A stretch of DNA of 64,000 nt, taken from contig NZ_NPDR01000007.1 in assembly GCF_002811765.1 (NCBI RefSeq), positions 102,807 to 166,806 on the forward strand, written 5' to 3'. Positions 54,246-64,000 of this stretch are shown piece after piece (the stretch's first letter is position 1; each line of letters begins with the position of its first letter). This DNA comes from Leptospira saintgironsiae (GTDB lineage Bacteria; Spirochaetota; Leptospiria; Leptospirales; Leptospiraceae). A program made the translations under genes and the position numbers. The notes below the pieces were generated by a model. That model was not told the DNA's origin, ran no database searches, and was given only the letters and a program-made list of their open reading frames with translations.

Positions 54246-55892
54246 TTACTCGGCTTCTGTAAGAACAGGTCCACCTGCCAGGCGTTTGTAGAATTCTTGG
54301 CCTTCTCTTTCTAAGAACTCTTCGTAAGTACCTTTGAAGTCTCTGATACCTTCTGTGGTAACTTCCAAAACTCTGGTCGCAATTGAACTTACGAATTCCC
54401 TATCGTGAGAAACAAATAAGATAGTTCCTTCAAATTTAGTTAATGCATAGTTCAAGGACTCGATTGATTCCAAATCCAAGTGGTTTGTAGGTTCGTCCAA
54501 GGCCAAAAGATTATCTTGAGTCAAGATCATCTTTCCTAAAATGATCCTGGATTTTTCTCCCCCGGAAAGTACCTGGGTTGGTTTTTTAGCCATGTCCCCA
54601 CTGAAAAGCATTCTTCCTAAAATAGCTCGGATCTCTTCCATCTCAGTGCCTGGAGGCGCATATCTATATAACCATTCTATAATGGAATCAGCGTCTTCAC
54701 CGATACCTTCTCTATGATCTTGAGGAAAGATAGAAGTCTCTACGGAATCTCCAAAAGCTACCGATCCGGAATTAGGATCTATCTGTTTCATTAGAGTTTT
54801 TAACAGAGTAGTTTTTCCAACTCCGTTCGTTCCGATAATTGCGATCTTCTCCCCTTTGGTAATATTGATCGTAAAATCCTTAAAGATAACTCTGTCCTCA
54901 TAGGATTTAGTAATATTATCCGCAAGAATTACATCCTTACCGAGAACTCTTTTCATTTTGAATACTATATAAGGGAATAATCTAGAAGAAGGTCTGATAT
55001 CCGCCATATTGTCTTTGATCTTCTCAATCATCTTCTGGCGAGAAGTAGCTTGTTTAGATTTTGCAGCGTTTGCACTGAATCTGCTTACGAATTCTTGTAG
55101 TTCTGCAATCTTTTCTTTTGCTCGTTTGTTATCAGACTGAGCTCTTTCTCTCGCGGCTTGAGAAGCTTCCATATACTCGTCATAGTTTCCAGGATAAACA
55201 GTCATCGTCTGATAATCTAAATCGCAGATATGAGAAGCAACTGAGTTGATGAAGTGACGGTCGTGGGAGATAACAATAACAACTCCCTTATAGTTCAGTA
55301 AGAAAGATTCCAACCAGTTAATTGTCTTGATATCCAAGTGGTTGGTAGGCTCATCCAAAAGTAGAACATCCGGTTTTTGGAATAGAACCTGAGCGAGCAA
55401 TACTCTAAGTTTAAAACCGCCTGTTAAAAAAGAAAGTGTCTGGCTATGGATGTTTGTAGGAATTCCTAAACCTTCCAATAATTCTCCAGCTACACTTTCC
55501 GCTTCGTAACCACCCATTTCCCCGAAAGCTTCTTCTAATTCGGAAACTCGGATACCGTCCTCGTCGGACATTTCGGGTTTAGAATAAATTTCGTCCCTCT
55601 CTTTGGCAACTGTCCAAAGTTCTTTATTCCCCATCATCACAGTATTTAATACTGTTTCGTTTTCGTATTCGTAATGATCCTGTTTTAAGTAACCTACTTT
55701 GACTCCTACATCTATAGAGACAGAACCAGCAGCAGCTTGTTCCATTCCAGCAAGGATTTTCATAAAAGTAGATTTACCGGAACCGTTGGCTCCGATCAGA
55801 CCGTATCTGCAGTTTTCCTTAAACTTAACTGTAACGTTTTCAAAAAGAATTTTCTTTCCGAAATTCAGAGATAAACCCGAAACGCTGATCAT
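54246..55892 (-). CDS. ybiT: ABC-F ATPase of the YbiT subfamily
   Basis: 548 residues: two ABC cassettes joined by a charged linker. Walker A motifs are G-A-N-G-S-G-K-S-T (34-42) and G-T-N-G-V-G-K-T-T. The first signature is degenerate (S-F-L-T-G-G-F-K-L-R) as in YbiT, and the second is canonical L-S-G-G-E-K. The linker has S-R-F-S-A-N-A-A-K-S. There are no membrane segments: ABC-F proteins act on the ribosome. E. coli YbiT is the close model. Confidence 0.9.
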   Translation of the reverse strand: MISVSGLSLNFGKKILFENVTVKFKENCRYGLIGANGSGKSTFMKILAGMEQAAAGSVSIDVGVKVGYLKQDHYEYENETVLNTVMMGNKELWTVAKERDEIYSKPEMSDEDGIRVSELEEAFGEMGGYEAESVAGELLEGLGIPTNIHSQTLSFLTGGFKLRVLLAQVLFQKPDVLLLDEPTNHLDIKTINWLESFLLNYKGVVIVISHDRHFINSVASHICDLDYQTMTVYPGNYDEYMEASQAARERAQSDNKRAKEKIAELQEFVSRFSANAAKSKQATSRQKMIEKIKDNMADIRPSSRLFPYIVFKMKRVLGKDVILADNITKSYEDRVIFKDFTINITKGEKIAIIGTNGVGKTTLLKTLMKQIDPNSGSVAFGDSVETSIFPQDHREGIGEDADSIIEWLYRYAPPGTEMEEIRAILGRMLFSGDMAKKPTQVLSGGEKSRIILGKMILTQDNLLALDEPTNHLDLESIESLNYALTKFEGTILFVSHDREFVSSIATRVLEVTTEGIRDFKGTYEEFLEREGQEFYKRLAGGPVLTEAE

Positions 55893-55989
55893 ACAACCTA
55901 CCTAAACACCGAAGGAATCTTATTAAAAGAGGGGATAGGACCATAGTTTATAAGGTGCTAGAATTCGCCAAGCGAATCCTAGGCTTGGT

Positions 55990-56676
55990 CTATTCGCTCA
56001 GTTTACGTAATTCTTCAATTCCAGGTAGATTAGATAAGTCTGGAACAATTACAATTTCTATCCTTCGATTCGCAGTTCTATTCTCAACACTTGTATTCGG
56101 GACAGAAGGACGAGAAGATCCCATAGAAGCTGCACTGATCCTTTCTTCAGGCATTCCGGATTTTACCATTGTATGTAATACAGTTAAAGCTCTTGCTGAT
56201 GCAAGTTCCCAGTTGGAATATCCTTTAATACCTGTAGGTACATCATCCGTATGACCTTCTACTTGGAATCTTCTTCCATGAAGAGAAGATAAGATCCCAG
56301 TGACTTCTTTAATTGCATCTATTCCTTTGGATGATAAACTTGATGAGCCAGGAGGGAATAATATATCAGAAGAAAGTATTACTACCATTCTTCCATCTAC
56401 GATCCGGATCTTAAGTTTTCCTGAATCGATCATTCCTTTAAAACTTTCTAATAAACTTCTGTAATCAGCGATCCTTCTTTCTGTTTCTTCCTGGATCCTT
56501 TTCATATCTTCTACTGATCTTTGGAGAGAAGACTTATCTTTTTCTAAATTAGAAAGATCCTTTGCTTTCTGGTCGTACATCGCTTGTAAGGCGTCATACT
56601 TGGATTGAGAAACGCAGTTAGATAGAATGGAAATTGAGGCAACGGCTAAGGTGATAATACCCAGATTCGTTTTCAT
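55990..56676 (-). CDS. OmpA-family peptidoglycan-binding lipoprotein
   Basis: 228 residues from the ATG at 56676 with GGAGG 4 nt upstream; an in-frame frame reaches 56712. The signal peptide ends S-I-L-S-N-Cys21. A coiled coil (about 25-85) leads to the OmpA C-terminal domain, with D-I-L-F-P-P-G, E-G-H-T-D-D-V-P and N-R-R-I-E-I-V, the residues that grip diaminopimelate. It probably tethers a membrane to the cell wall. The coiled-coil layout matches other spirochaete OmpA-like lipoproteins. Confidence 0.85.
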   Translation of the reverse strand: MKTNLGIITLAVASISILSNCVSQSKYDALQAMYDQKAKDLSNLEKDKSSLQRSVEDMKRIQEETERRIADYRSLLESFKGMIDSGKLKIRIVDGRMVVILSSDILFPPGSSSLSSKGIDAIKEVTGILSSLHGRRFQVEGHTDDVPTGIKGYSNWELASARALTVLHTMVKSGMPEERISAASMGSSRPSVPNTSVENRTANRRIEIVIVPDLSNLPGIEELRKLSE

Positions 56677-56825
56677 GATTCCTCCGAGTTTTGTCTTAGA
56701 ACAAGGGCGCATAATTGATTTATCGTTTTTTTCCGACTTTTCCTAAGAGATTCTCCTCTATTTTCCGAATTATTTTCGAAAAAACCTGGCGAGAAAGTTC
56801 AATCCGAGTTAGTCTGTTAGTAATC

Positions 56826-57518
56826 ATGCGATCTTTTCTATTAGAACTTTCCCGACTAGGATTCTTTCCCTTAATTTTGTTTTTATTCTTAATTATCCAA
56901 TCCGGTCTATATTCCCAAACTTCTCCGCCAAATCCACCAGCTAACTCAAAAGAGTCCATTGCAGGAGGACCTCCTACATTCAAGAAGTTGGTAGAAGAAG
57001 TTAAGGTTTCTCTGAAAGACAGAGGATATGTAGTAGATAGAAAATCACATTTTACTGGTTCAGTGTTCAAAGGGAACACAGTATCTTTCAAACTTCAGTT
57101 TCCAGAAGGTAAAGACAGAAAGATCGTCCGTAAGTTAGGAGTGGGCCTCGCACACGAAAATCCAGACCAATCCGTAATGGTGCATATCTTCCAATCAGAT
57201 AACGAAGATAGAAAATTATCTCCTTTGTTCACAGGATTTGTTGAACCTTCCTTCGTTTATGAATGGGAAGCAAGATATGGAGAGAATCATTTCTTAGTAG
57301 AGATCAGATTAGATGAATCAGAGTCTAACGTTGCAAACTTCGAATTAATATTCGGCAGTCAATTATACACTCCTGCAGCAGCATTCGGGCGAGAAGAAAA
57401 AGACCAAAACTTAAACCAACCTGGTTCTCCAGGCAAAAAACAACCAGGAGCAGAAGGAAGGCTTCCAGGTACGAGTGAACTGAACAACTATTTCGAAGTT
57501 TTTAAAAAAGAGTTCTGA
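56826..57518 (+). CDS. Exported protein, unknown function
   Basis: 230 residues from the ATG at 56826. An in-frame ATG at 56715 would add 37 basic residues that do not look like part of the protein. The signal peptide is about 1-30 (Y-S-Q near the cleavage point). The mature part is a beta-rich domain (residues about 55-190) and ends in a Pro/Gly-rich low-complexity tail. No family recognised. Divergent from the OmpA-like lipoprotein. Confidence 0.65.
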   Translation: MRSFLLELSRLGFFPLILFLFLIIQSGLYSQTSPPNPPANSKESIAGGPPTFKKLVEEVKVSLKDRGYVVDRKSHFTGSVFKGNTVSFKLQFPEGKDRKIVRKLGVGLAHENPDQSVMVHIFQSDNEDRKLSPLFTGFVEPSFVYEWEARYGENHFLVEIRLDESESNVANFELIFGSQLYTPAAAFGREEKDQNLNQPGSPGKKQPGAEGRLPGTSELNNYFEVFKKEF

Positions 57519-57583
57519 ACATTATTAGTTATTGAATTGCGGAATTCTGGCGTTTGTTATATCTTCGCCAATATAGTGAAATT

Positions 57584-57601
57584 TCTATCCTAAAGGATAG
57601 A
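57584..57601. promoter_or_regulatory. Inverted repeat before the TetR gene
   Basis: TCTATCCT-AA-AGGATAGA is a perfect 8-2-8 inverted repeat. A second pair, CGGCGAT (57607-57613) and ATCGCCG (57648-57654), lies closer to the start. Either could be the TetR autoregulatory operator. Confidence 0.5.
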
Positions 57602-57683
57602 TCATCCGGCGATTCCGAGATCTTCGATCTTCAGACAAAAAAATAATATCGCCGAATGAATCCTCCTAAAAGAGGTCGGATCG

Positions 57684-58277
57684 GTGAAAAAGAAGGACGG
57701 TAGCCCTGTCTACCCCACAAACGGAGTTTTCAGAAATTCTCGAGAGAGAATTTTAGAAGGCGCTGCGATAGCTTTCGCTCGTAAAGGTTTCCATGGAACT
57801 TCTCTAAGAGAGATCAGTAGAGAATGCGGGTTGGAGCAACCTAGTATCTATCATCATTTCCATTCCAAAGAAAACCTATTCAGAAAAGCATTGGTCGCCA
57901 CTCATTTGATGATATTGAACGATATCCGAAGCAGATTGGTAAAAGACAAAGGTTTAAGAGAAGAAGTTGTCTCAGTATTCAGAGCAATCTGCGATATAGC
58001 GAGACAATTTCCTGATCGGGCTAAACTTCCATTCAGCTTGGTATATTCCGCACCCGAAAATCTGGTCCAAGAATACACGAATCATTATGGTGCTCAGTAT
58101 AGAAAGTTATTGGATGCGGCCGTAGATCGTAACCCTCCAGCCAAAAATGCAGAATTAAAGCTTTCACTTCTCGTGGACCTATTGCATAGTTTGATACTTT
58201 CTATCTCCTCAGTTCGCTTTTTCGAGGATAGGGTCAGAGGTTTGGAAGAAAGAATTGATCATATCCTTCTTACTTAA
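57684..58277 (+). CDS. TetR-family transcriptional regulator
   Basis: 197 residues from GTG. The helix-turn-helix spans about 18-62: [13 protein letters not shown], then G-T-S-L-R-E-I and P-S-I-Y-H-H-F. The C-terminal helical domain would bind a ligand, often an acyl-CoA in this family. It lies 68 bp upstream of ccr on the same strand. Regulation of ccr by crotonyl-CoA or a related thioester is an inference. Confidence 0.9.
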   Translation: MKKKDGSPVYPTNGVFRNSRERILEGAAIAFARKGFHGTSLREISRECGLEQPSIYHHFHSKENLFRKALVATHLMILNDIRSRLVKDKGLREEVVSVFRAICDIARQFPDRAKLPFSLVYSAPENLVQEYTNHYGAQYRKLLDAAVDRNPPAKNAELKLSLLVDLLHSLILSISSVRFFEDRVRGLEERIDHILLT

Positions 58278-58345
58278 GCCCGAAAGCTAAGTTTAAGACT
58301 CTTTTTTTTCTCGTAAGCCTCGGTCGGTTAGGTTTTCTGGTCCCC

Positions 58346-59593
<1,248 letters not shown>

Positions 59594-59604
59594 CCTGAAA
59601 CAAA

Positions 59605-59633
59605 AAGGGCTTGGGAATAAAACCCGAGCCCTT
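59605..59633 (+). terminator. Intrinsic terminator after ccr
   Basis: AAGGGCTTGGG (59605-59615) pairs with CCCGAGCCCTT (59623-59633) with one G-T pair, followed by CTTAT. It separates ccr from the next gene. Confidence 0.75.
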
Positions 59634-59670
59634 CTTATGTAACTCCATTCAGAAATCTTAAAATACAATC

Positions 59671-60684
59671 ATGAAAGCTGTACAACTTTCCTCTTTCGGA
59701 AAAGAAAATCTCTCCTTAATCGATTTACCAGACCCAGGCAAGCCAAGCCCGGGAGAAGTTTTAGTCCGTTTTAGGGCGGCTTCCTTAAATTTCAGGGATT
59801 ATCTTGTTGTCCAAGGAAAGTACAATCCTAATTTCCCAGTTCCAATGGTTCCTTGCAGCGATGGCTCAGGAGAAATTGTAGAAATAGGAGAGAATGTCTC
59901 AGGTATAAAAGTCGGAGACAAGATCAACGCAACCTTTGCACCTTATTGGTTGTCAGGACCCGCAAACAAAAAAGAACTCAGAACTACATTAGGTGGTCCT
60001 TTAGATGGAACACTAAGACAATACGCAATTCTTCCTGCGACAGGTGTGGTTCCAATGCCTTCTCATCTTAGCTTTGAAGAAGCAGCCACACTTCCTTGTG
60101 CGGGACTTACTGCTTGGTCGTCCTTCTTTGTGGAAAACAAACTCAAAAAAGGAGAATCTGTAGTTATACAAGGAACCGGTGGAGTCTCCCTATTCGCATT
60201 ACAATTTGCTAAAGCTATTGGAGCTACTGTTTATTTAACTTCTTCTTCAGATGAAAAACTGGAAAGAGGAAAGTCCTTAGGCGCAGATCACCTAATCAAT
60301 TATAAAAATATTACCGCTTGGGGAGAAAAGATCAGAGAGCTCACAGGCGGAGAAGGCGCGGACCACATCGTAGAAGTGGGAGGAGCCGGAACATTAGAAC
60401 AATCCATTAAGGCAGTAAAACTTTTCGGCACAATCCATTTGATCGGGATCTTAGCTGGCGCCATCAAAGATTTGAATCTTCTTCCGTTAGTTATGAACCA
60501 AATCAAAGTCCAAGGGATTGTGGTGGGTCATAGAGAAGGTTTCCTTGCTATGAACAAGGCTATAGAAGAATGGAAACTCAAACCTGTAGTAGATAAAGTC
60601 TACGAACTTTCCGAATTCAAAGATGCATTAGAGTATCTGAAAGACGGAAAACATTTCGGAAAGATCGTAGTTAGAATTCCTTAA
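59671..60684 (+). CDS. Zinc-less NADPH:quinone-oxidoreductase-like MDR protein
   Basis: 337 residues of the QOR branch. D-G-S-G-E-I-V-E-I-G lies in the catalytic domain, and a Rossmann fold near 170-200 starts Q-G-T-G-G-V-S-L-F-A. There are no zinc-ligand Cys clusters. It reduces quinones or alpha,beta-unsaturated carbonyls with NADPH. It is not a Ccr: the N-Y-N and Q-G-S-H-F motifs are absent. Its stop overlaps that of the convergent amidohydrolase by four bases. Confidence 0.9.
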   Translation: MKAVQLSSFGKENLSLIDLPDPGKPSPGEVLVRFRAASLNFRDYLVVQGKYNPNFPVPMVPCSDGSGEIVEIGENVSGIKVGDKINATFAPYWLSGPANKKELRTTLGGPLDGTLRQYAILPATGVVPMPSHLSFEEAATLPCAGLTAWSSFFVENKLKKGESVVIQGTGGVSLFALQFAKAIGATVYLTSSSDEKLERGKSLGADHLINYKNITAWGEKIRELTGGEGADHIVEVGGAGTLEQSIKAVKLFGTIHLIGILAGAIKDLNLLPLVMNQIKVQGIVVGHREGFLAMNKAIEEWKLKPVVDKVYELSEFKDALEYLKDGKHFGKIVVRIP

Positions 60685-62480
60685 GCTGCAGATCCTGCAG
60701 CTTCTCTCTTTTGTGTTTTCGCAGAAGAATATAAGTGATCTTTTTCCTTGTACGCCATAAATCTTCCGAAGCCGTTTTCTTTTCCTATCTCAGGAACAAC
60801 GACTCCATTCTCTACTGCAATTTTTCCATTAATCAATACTGCACGGATCGCTTCTTCGTTTCTACGAACTAAGCGGACCATTCCACCAAATTCTGGCATT
60901 GGAGTTTCTTGGATGGTTTCCACTTTTTCATTTAAACCATTTGGATTTAGAAGAACGATATCTGCTTGGGCCCCTACTTTTAATTTGCCTGTGTCCAAAC
61001 CGAACCAATCTGCAATCTCTCCTGTAACTCTCCAAACTGCTTTTTCCGCAGAAAGAAAAGGTTTCCCTTCTGATTCCGCGTCTCTGACTAATTTCAAAAA
61101 ACGTAATGGAAAATTATAATGCGCCATTCCTCTTAAGTGAGCGCCCGCATCCGAAAATCCAATCAATACATCAGGATGACTTACTATATATTTTAAAGGA
61201 CCCTTACGATCATTCCCGATCACTGTATACCAGCGGATATCATTTCCATACTCAGCACATAGATCCAAAAATGTCTCGACCACATGTTGTTTTCTTTCTT
61301 TCGCCAATTCAGAGAAAGATCTACCAACTAGTTTTTGGTCAGGACATTCTACAATCTTAGATTCGTTAAAGTCTCTATGGAATACTCTAGGCAAGAACCA
61401 ATTCGTCCATTGTCTTCGGAACCATTTTCTATATCCTTTATCAAGGAGAAGTTTTCTACGTTCTGCAAGGTCTGCTAAATGTATTGCTGCGGTTCCCGCA
61501 CCGAATTCTTCGAAGACCACTACGTCTACTCCATCTGCATAAAGATCGAATACTGCAGGAACAGCCTGCAAACGAACATCTCCTTTCAAGATCGTATTCA
61601 CGATCCGAGTTAGAAATGCCACCAACTTGTAAATAGAACGGTTCGACCTTGGATCCATAAGAGAAATGATTGTGGTCTTAAGTTTTTTTCTGAAAATCCC
61701 AAGACTTTCCTTAAAGAACAATAGAACATTATACTTTGTAGAAACGTTCGGCACTCCTTGGAAAATTCTATCTTCTCTCCGAACGATTTTATTTAATCTG
61801 CTAATTTCAGACCATTTAGCAAATGTAGAAGGAAGAGGTTTACTTCTAAAACGACTACCATCCATCTTATCCCAGGTAAGTGTATTGATAGAAAGTCCTA
61901 AGTATCCGCAATCAATCGCTTCTTGTAGAAGTTTTTCCATTTGCAACATCTCTTGCTCTGTAGGTTTCACTCCATAAGAAAGAGATCGTTCTAATCCCAT
62001 CGAATAAGATCGAATAGCAGAATGTCCCAAGAATGTAGAAACGTTCGGTCCCAAAGGAAGAGAATTCAAATGATCCGCATATTCTTTCATTGAATTCCAA
62101 GTTTTCTTTTTTTGTAATAGAGGAAGCACCTGCTCTCTTGGAATTGCTTCTACCCTACTGAACATGTCCGCAAGATCTTCTGGTGATCCGATACAAAGAC
62201 TAAGAGAACAACTTCCCATTGTAATAGTTGTTACTCCGTGCATCACCGACTCTTTAAGTCCTGGAGAAGCTTCTACTTCTGCATCATAATGTGTATGAAA
62301 ATCTATAAATCCTGGAGTGACCCAAAGTCCTTTTGCATCATATATCTTTTTTGCATCACCTGGAATTGATTTAGAAATCTGAGCAATCTTTCCATCTAAA
62401 ACTGCTATATCTCCTATAAAGGATTCTTTTCCTTCTCCATCGAATATTCTTCCATTCTTGATCAGAACATCGTATTTCAT
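60681..62480 (-). CDS. D-aminoacylase-like amidohydrolase
   Basis: 599 residues of the urease/dihydroorotase superfamily. G-F-I-D-F-H-T-H-Y-D (57-66) gives metal ligands His62 and His64, and S-D-A-G-A-H near the C-terminus adds an Asp. The size and the E-A-S-P-G motif after H-x-H resemble N-acyl-D-amino-acid deacylases. The substrate is not determined and may be a hydantoin or N-acyl amino acid. AGGA precedes the ATG. Confidence 0.8.
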   Translation of the reverse strand: MKYDVLIKNGRIFDGEGKESFIGDIAVLDGKIAQISKSIPGDAKKIYDAKGLWVTPGFIDFHTHYDAEVEASPGLKESVMHGVTTITMGSCSLSLCIGSPEDLADMFSRVEAIPREQVLPLLQKKKTWNSMKEYADHLNSLPLGPNVSTFLGHSAIRSYSMGLERSLSYGVKPTEQEMLQMEKLLQEAIDCGYLGLSINTLTWDKMDGSRFRSKPLPSTFAKWSEISRLNKIVRREDRIFQGVPNVSTKYNVLLFFKESLGIFRKKLKTTIISLMDPRSNRSIYKLVAFLTRIVNTILKGDVRLQAVPAVFDLYADGVDVVVFEEFGAGTAAIHLADLAERRKLLLDKGYRKWFRRQWTNWFLPRVFHRDFNESKIVECPDQKLVGRSFSELAKERKQHVVETFLDLCAEYGNDIRWYTVIGNDRKGPLKYIVSHPDVLIGFSDAGAHLRGMAHYNFPLRFLKLVRDAESEGKPFLSAEKAVWRVTGEIADWFGLDTGKLKVGAQADIVLLNPNGLNEKVETIQETPMPEFGGMVRLVRRNEEAIRAVLINGKIAVENGVVVPEIGKENGFGRFMAYKEKDHLYSSAKTQKREAAGSAA

Positions 62481-63035
62481 AATGATTCCTCTTCTCTATT
62501 CTATCTCTTAGAGCTTCGCTAAGAAAGTGTATAATAATCCATAGTCAATCTTTTTCAAACTTTTGGAATATAGATGAACAATTGTTTACAATAGATAAAA
62601 ATGTTTTGATACGTTCAACGTCTCGTTAGATCTTTATGCCGAGCGGAATATGCGAATCTCTTACATACCGTCTCCGAACCTCCTTCACCAAATTGGAACA
62701 TGATCTACAAAATAGGTAGCCCTTCTCCCTAAATACGTTAGTCAGGCTTGAAAATTCAGATTTTCCAGCTTGGGGCCTTCTTCACATGACCCATCCCTAA
62801 AGGAATGTTTATAAAAAACCGACCGTTATAAAAAGAAATTAGTTTCATATCAAACGTTATTTTATCATCACTTTTTTCGAACGTTTTATCTTGACAGCTT
62901 TGCCTCTGGATTTAATCTTCAAAAGCTCGGTTTTGTACCGAGTGATACAGATAAAAAAGCGAACAAGTTAAAACTAAGCGAATCTCAATCTGAGACCATA
63001 TAGACAGCAAGAGAATAGTGAAGAGGTAAACTCAA
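62481..63035. other. Gene-free spacer before the lipase gene
   Basis: 555 bp between divergent genes. It is A/T-rich, with no plausible reading frame, tRNA or long palindrome. AACGTT-type words recur (62852-62858 and 62879-62886). The only likely element is the promoter candidate at 62891-62918. Confidence 0.5.
62891..62918 (+). promoter_or_regulatory. Candidate sigma-70 promoter for the lipase gene
   Basis: TTGACA (62891-62896), 16-bp spacer, then TAATCT (62913-62918). The -35 is perfect and the -10 partial. The leader would be about 110 nt. Confidence 0.4.
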
Positions 63036-63959
63036 ATGCGTAAATTAGGATTAGCGGTATTACTCCTATTTTTGTGTAGCGGCACGTTGTTCGCTTCAGG
63101 GGGAGGATCTTCCTCCAAACCATTAGCTGGATCGTATCCAATCGTTCTTTCCCACGGACTTTTCGGTTGGGGAACTGATTCATCCGGCATCATCAGCATC
63201 GTTAACTATTGGGGCGGAATGGATTCCTATCTGACATCCCAAGGTGCAACAGTATATGCTCCTACTAAAACTGCGGCTCAATCTAATGAGACTCGTGGTG
63301 TTCAGCTAAAAGACAAAGTTCTTGTTTATATAGCTGCAAATGGCTTTAGCAAAGTGCATATCCTTGGACACTCCCAAGGTGGATTGGATAGCCGCTATGC
63401 TATCTCCAACCTAGGACTTTCTTCTAAAGTTTCTACTTTAACTACTTTGAACACTCCTCACAGAGGATCTCCTATCGCTGATATCGTAACTACTGTTCTT
63501 CCTGATTGGATCAAACCTTTCGTTAGCGGTATCTTAGGAGCTGTAGTTCAATTAGTATATGGCGGCGGAAACCAAGACGCTCTTGCAGCACTAGGTTCCT
63601 TAACCACCAGCGGAACTGCTGCTTTCAACACTCGCACTCCGAACGTTTCTTCCGTTAAGTATTTCTCTTACGGATCTTACATCACTATTCCTGACCTGAT
63701 CCAACACCCTTTAATGGGAATCATCCAACCTGCATGTGTTGCTGGTGGATTGTTCAACGGACAAGGCGGAACTTGCGACGGACTTGTTCCTTACACTTCT
63801 TTGAAATGGGGAACTTTCAATGGCGGACCTGATTATGGACTATTTGTAACTGGTGTAGACCATTTGCAAGCTTCCAACACTTTGAATTCCGGAAAACCAT
63901 GGTACGATGTAGAAGGTTACTTCCTGAAAATGGCTTCCAACGCGAAAGCTAATCAGTAA
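63036..63959 (+). CDS. Secreted triacylglycerol lipase (family I type)
   Basis: 307 residues. The signal peptide is about 1-20 (L-F-A-S). L-S-H-G-L-F-G-W-G (38-46) is the oxyanion region. The triad is Ser113 (G-H-S-Q-G), Asp248 (T-C-D-G-L-V-P) and His276 (G-V-D-H-L). Length and motifs fit the Pseudomonas/Burkholderia true lipases, two Cys (234 and 247) near the Asp suggest a disulfide, and no foldase gene is in view. It would release fatty acids, the main carbon source of leptospires. AGAGG lies 9 nt before the ATG. Confidence 0.9.
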   Translation: MRKLGLAVLLLFLCSGTLFASGGGSSSKPLAGSYPIVLSHGLFGWGTDSSGIISIVNYWGGMDSYLTSQGATVYAPTKTAAQSNETRGVQLKDKVLVYIAANGFSKVHILGHSQGGLDSRYAISNLGLSSKVSTLTTLNTPHRGSPIADIVTTVLPDWIKPFVSGILGAVVQLVYGGGNQDALAALGSLTTSGTAAFNTRTPNVSSVKYFSYGSYITIPDLIQHPLMGIIQPACVAGGLFNGQGGTCDGLVPYTSLKWGTFNGGPDYGLFVTGVDHLQASNTLNSGKPWYDVEGYFLKMASNAKANQ

Positions 63960-64000
63960 TTTCGAACGTTGTGTCTGAAAAAAGCCGGGAGGTTAACCCC

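Noticed and set aside
63977..64000. Terminator after the lipase gene
   Set aside because: A stem may begin here (GGTTAACC within), but the window ends before the second arm can be seen.

Overview
The window looks like chromosomal DNA from a Leptospira species (spirochaete, about 40% G+C). Pointers are OmpL47-type repeat proteins, a LysM-FecR protein, many spirochaete-style lipoproteins, frequent TTG and GTG starts behind a GGAG or AGGA ribosome site about 7 nt upstream, and a mix of CCA-encoding and CCA-less tRNA genes. The species cannot be fixed from the window. I see no insertion sequence, prophage or CRISPR array.

Layout. 1-620: a left-edge gene start under a perfect palindrome, then a repeat-rich spacer. 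0.6-9.6 kb: envelope genes, namely a lipoprotein plus membrane protein pair, LysM-FecR, two convergent OmpL47-like proteins, an Acg-type nitroreductase, TrmO and a tandem pair of paralogous lipoproteins. 9.8-13.1 kb: sppA, a Yip1-like membrane protein, surE, a TPR protein and three tRNAs (Pro, Arg, His). 13.2-18.2 kb: a MarR-GNAT regulator with a perfect operator, a discoidin-like protein, an SDR39U1 epimerase, thioredoxin and an AidB-like flavoprotein. 18.3-24.8 kb: metG, glnD and a GH13 glucosidase in one operon. 24.9-32.9 kb: TerB-like and unknown proteins, ethanolamine ammonia-lyase (eutBC) with its permease, and ilvD. 33-39.4 kb: methylsuccinyl-CoA dehydrogenase (mcd), mltG, a HisI variant, ssb, an ECF sigma / membrane anchor / Spy-like stress module and a response regulator. 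39.6-43.4 kb: a secreted PI-PLC-like protein fused to a lectin-like tail, a hydrolase and a CsaA-like protein. 43.4-50.1 kb: a histidine kinase / response regulator / REC-kinase operon and a large SpoIIE phosphatase. 50.4-57.5 kb: GT-C and acyltransferase-3 genes, a STAS protein coupled to rdgB, a YbiT-type ABC-F ATPase and an OmpA-like lipoprotein. 57.7-64 kb: TetR, crotonyl-CoA carboxylase/reductase (ccr), a quinone-reductase-like enzyme, an amidohydrolase and a secreted lipase.

How the genes fit together. Leptospires live on long-chain fatty acids. The window holds a secreted lipase, several acyl-CoA dehydrogenase-family enzymes and two hallmark enzymes of the ethylmalonyl-CoA pathway (Ccr and Mcd, 24 kb apart). 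This suggests acetyl-CoA assimilation without a glyoxylate shunt. EutBC plus permease adds use of ethanolamine, a phospholipid head group. Two regulatory sets stand out: a compact sigma/anchor/Spy envelope-stress operon, and a SpoIIE phosphatase with a STAS protein that may form a partner-switching pair.

The most unusual observations are the HisI protein whose DCDxD metal motif sits in an N-terminal extension instead of its usual place, the PI-PLC-like protein whose C-type-lectin halves appear in swapped order, the Ccr/Mcd pair, a 24-bp perfect palindrome before the left-edge gene, and a degenerate copy of the tRNA-His 3' end that supplies the stop codon of the MarR-GNAT gene.
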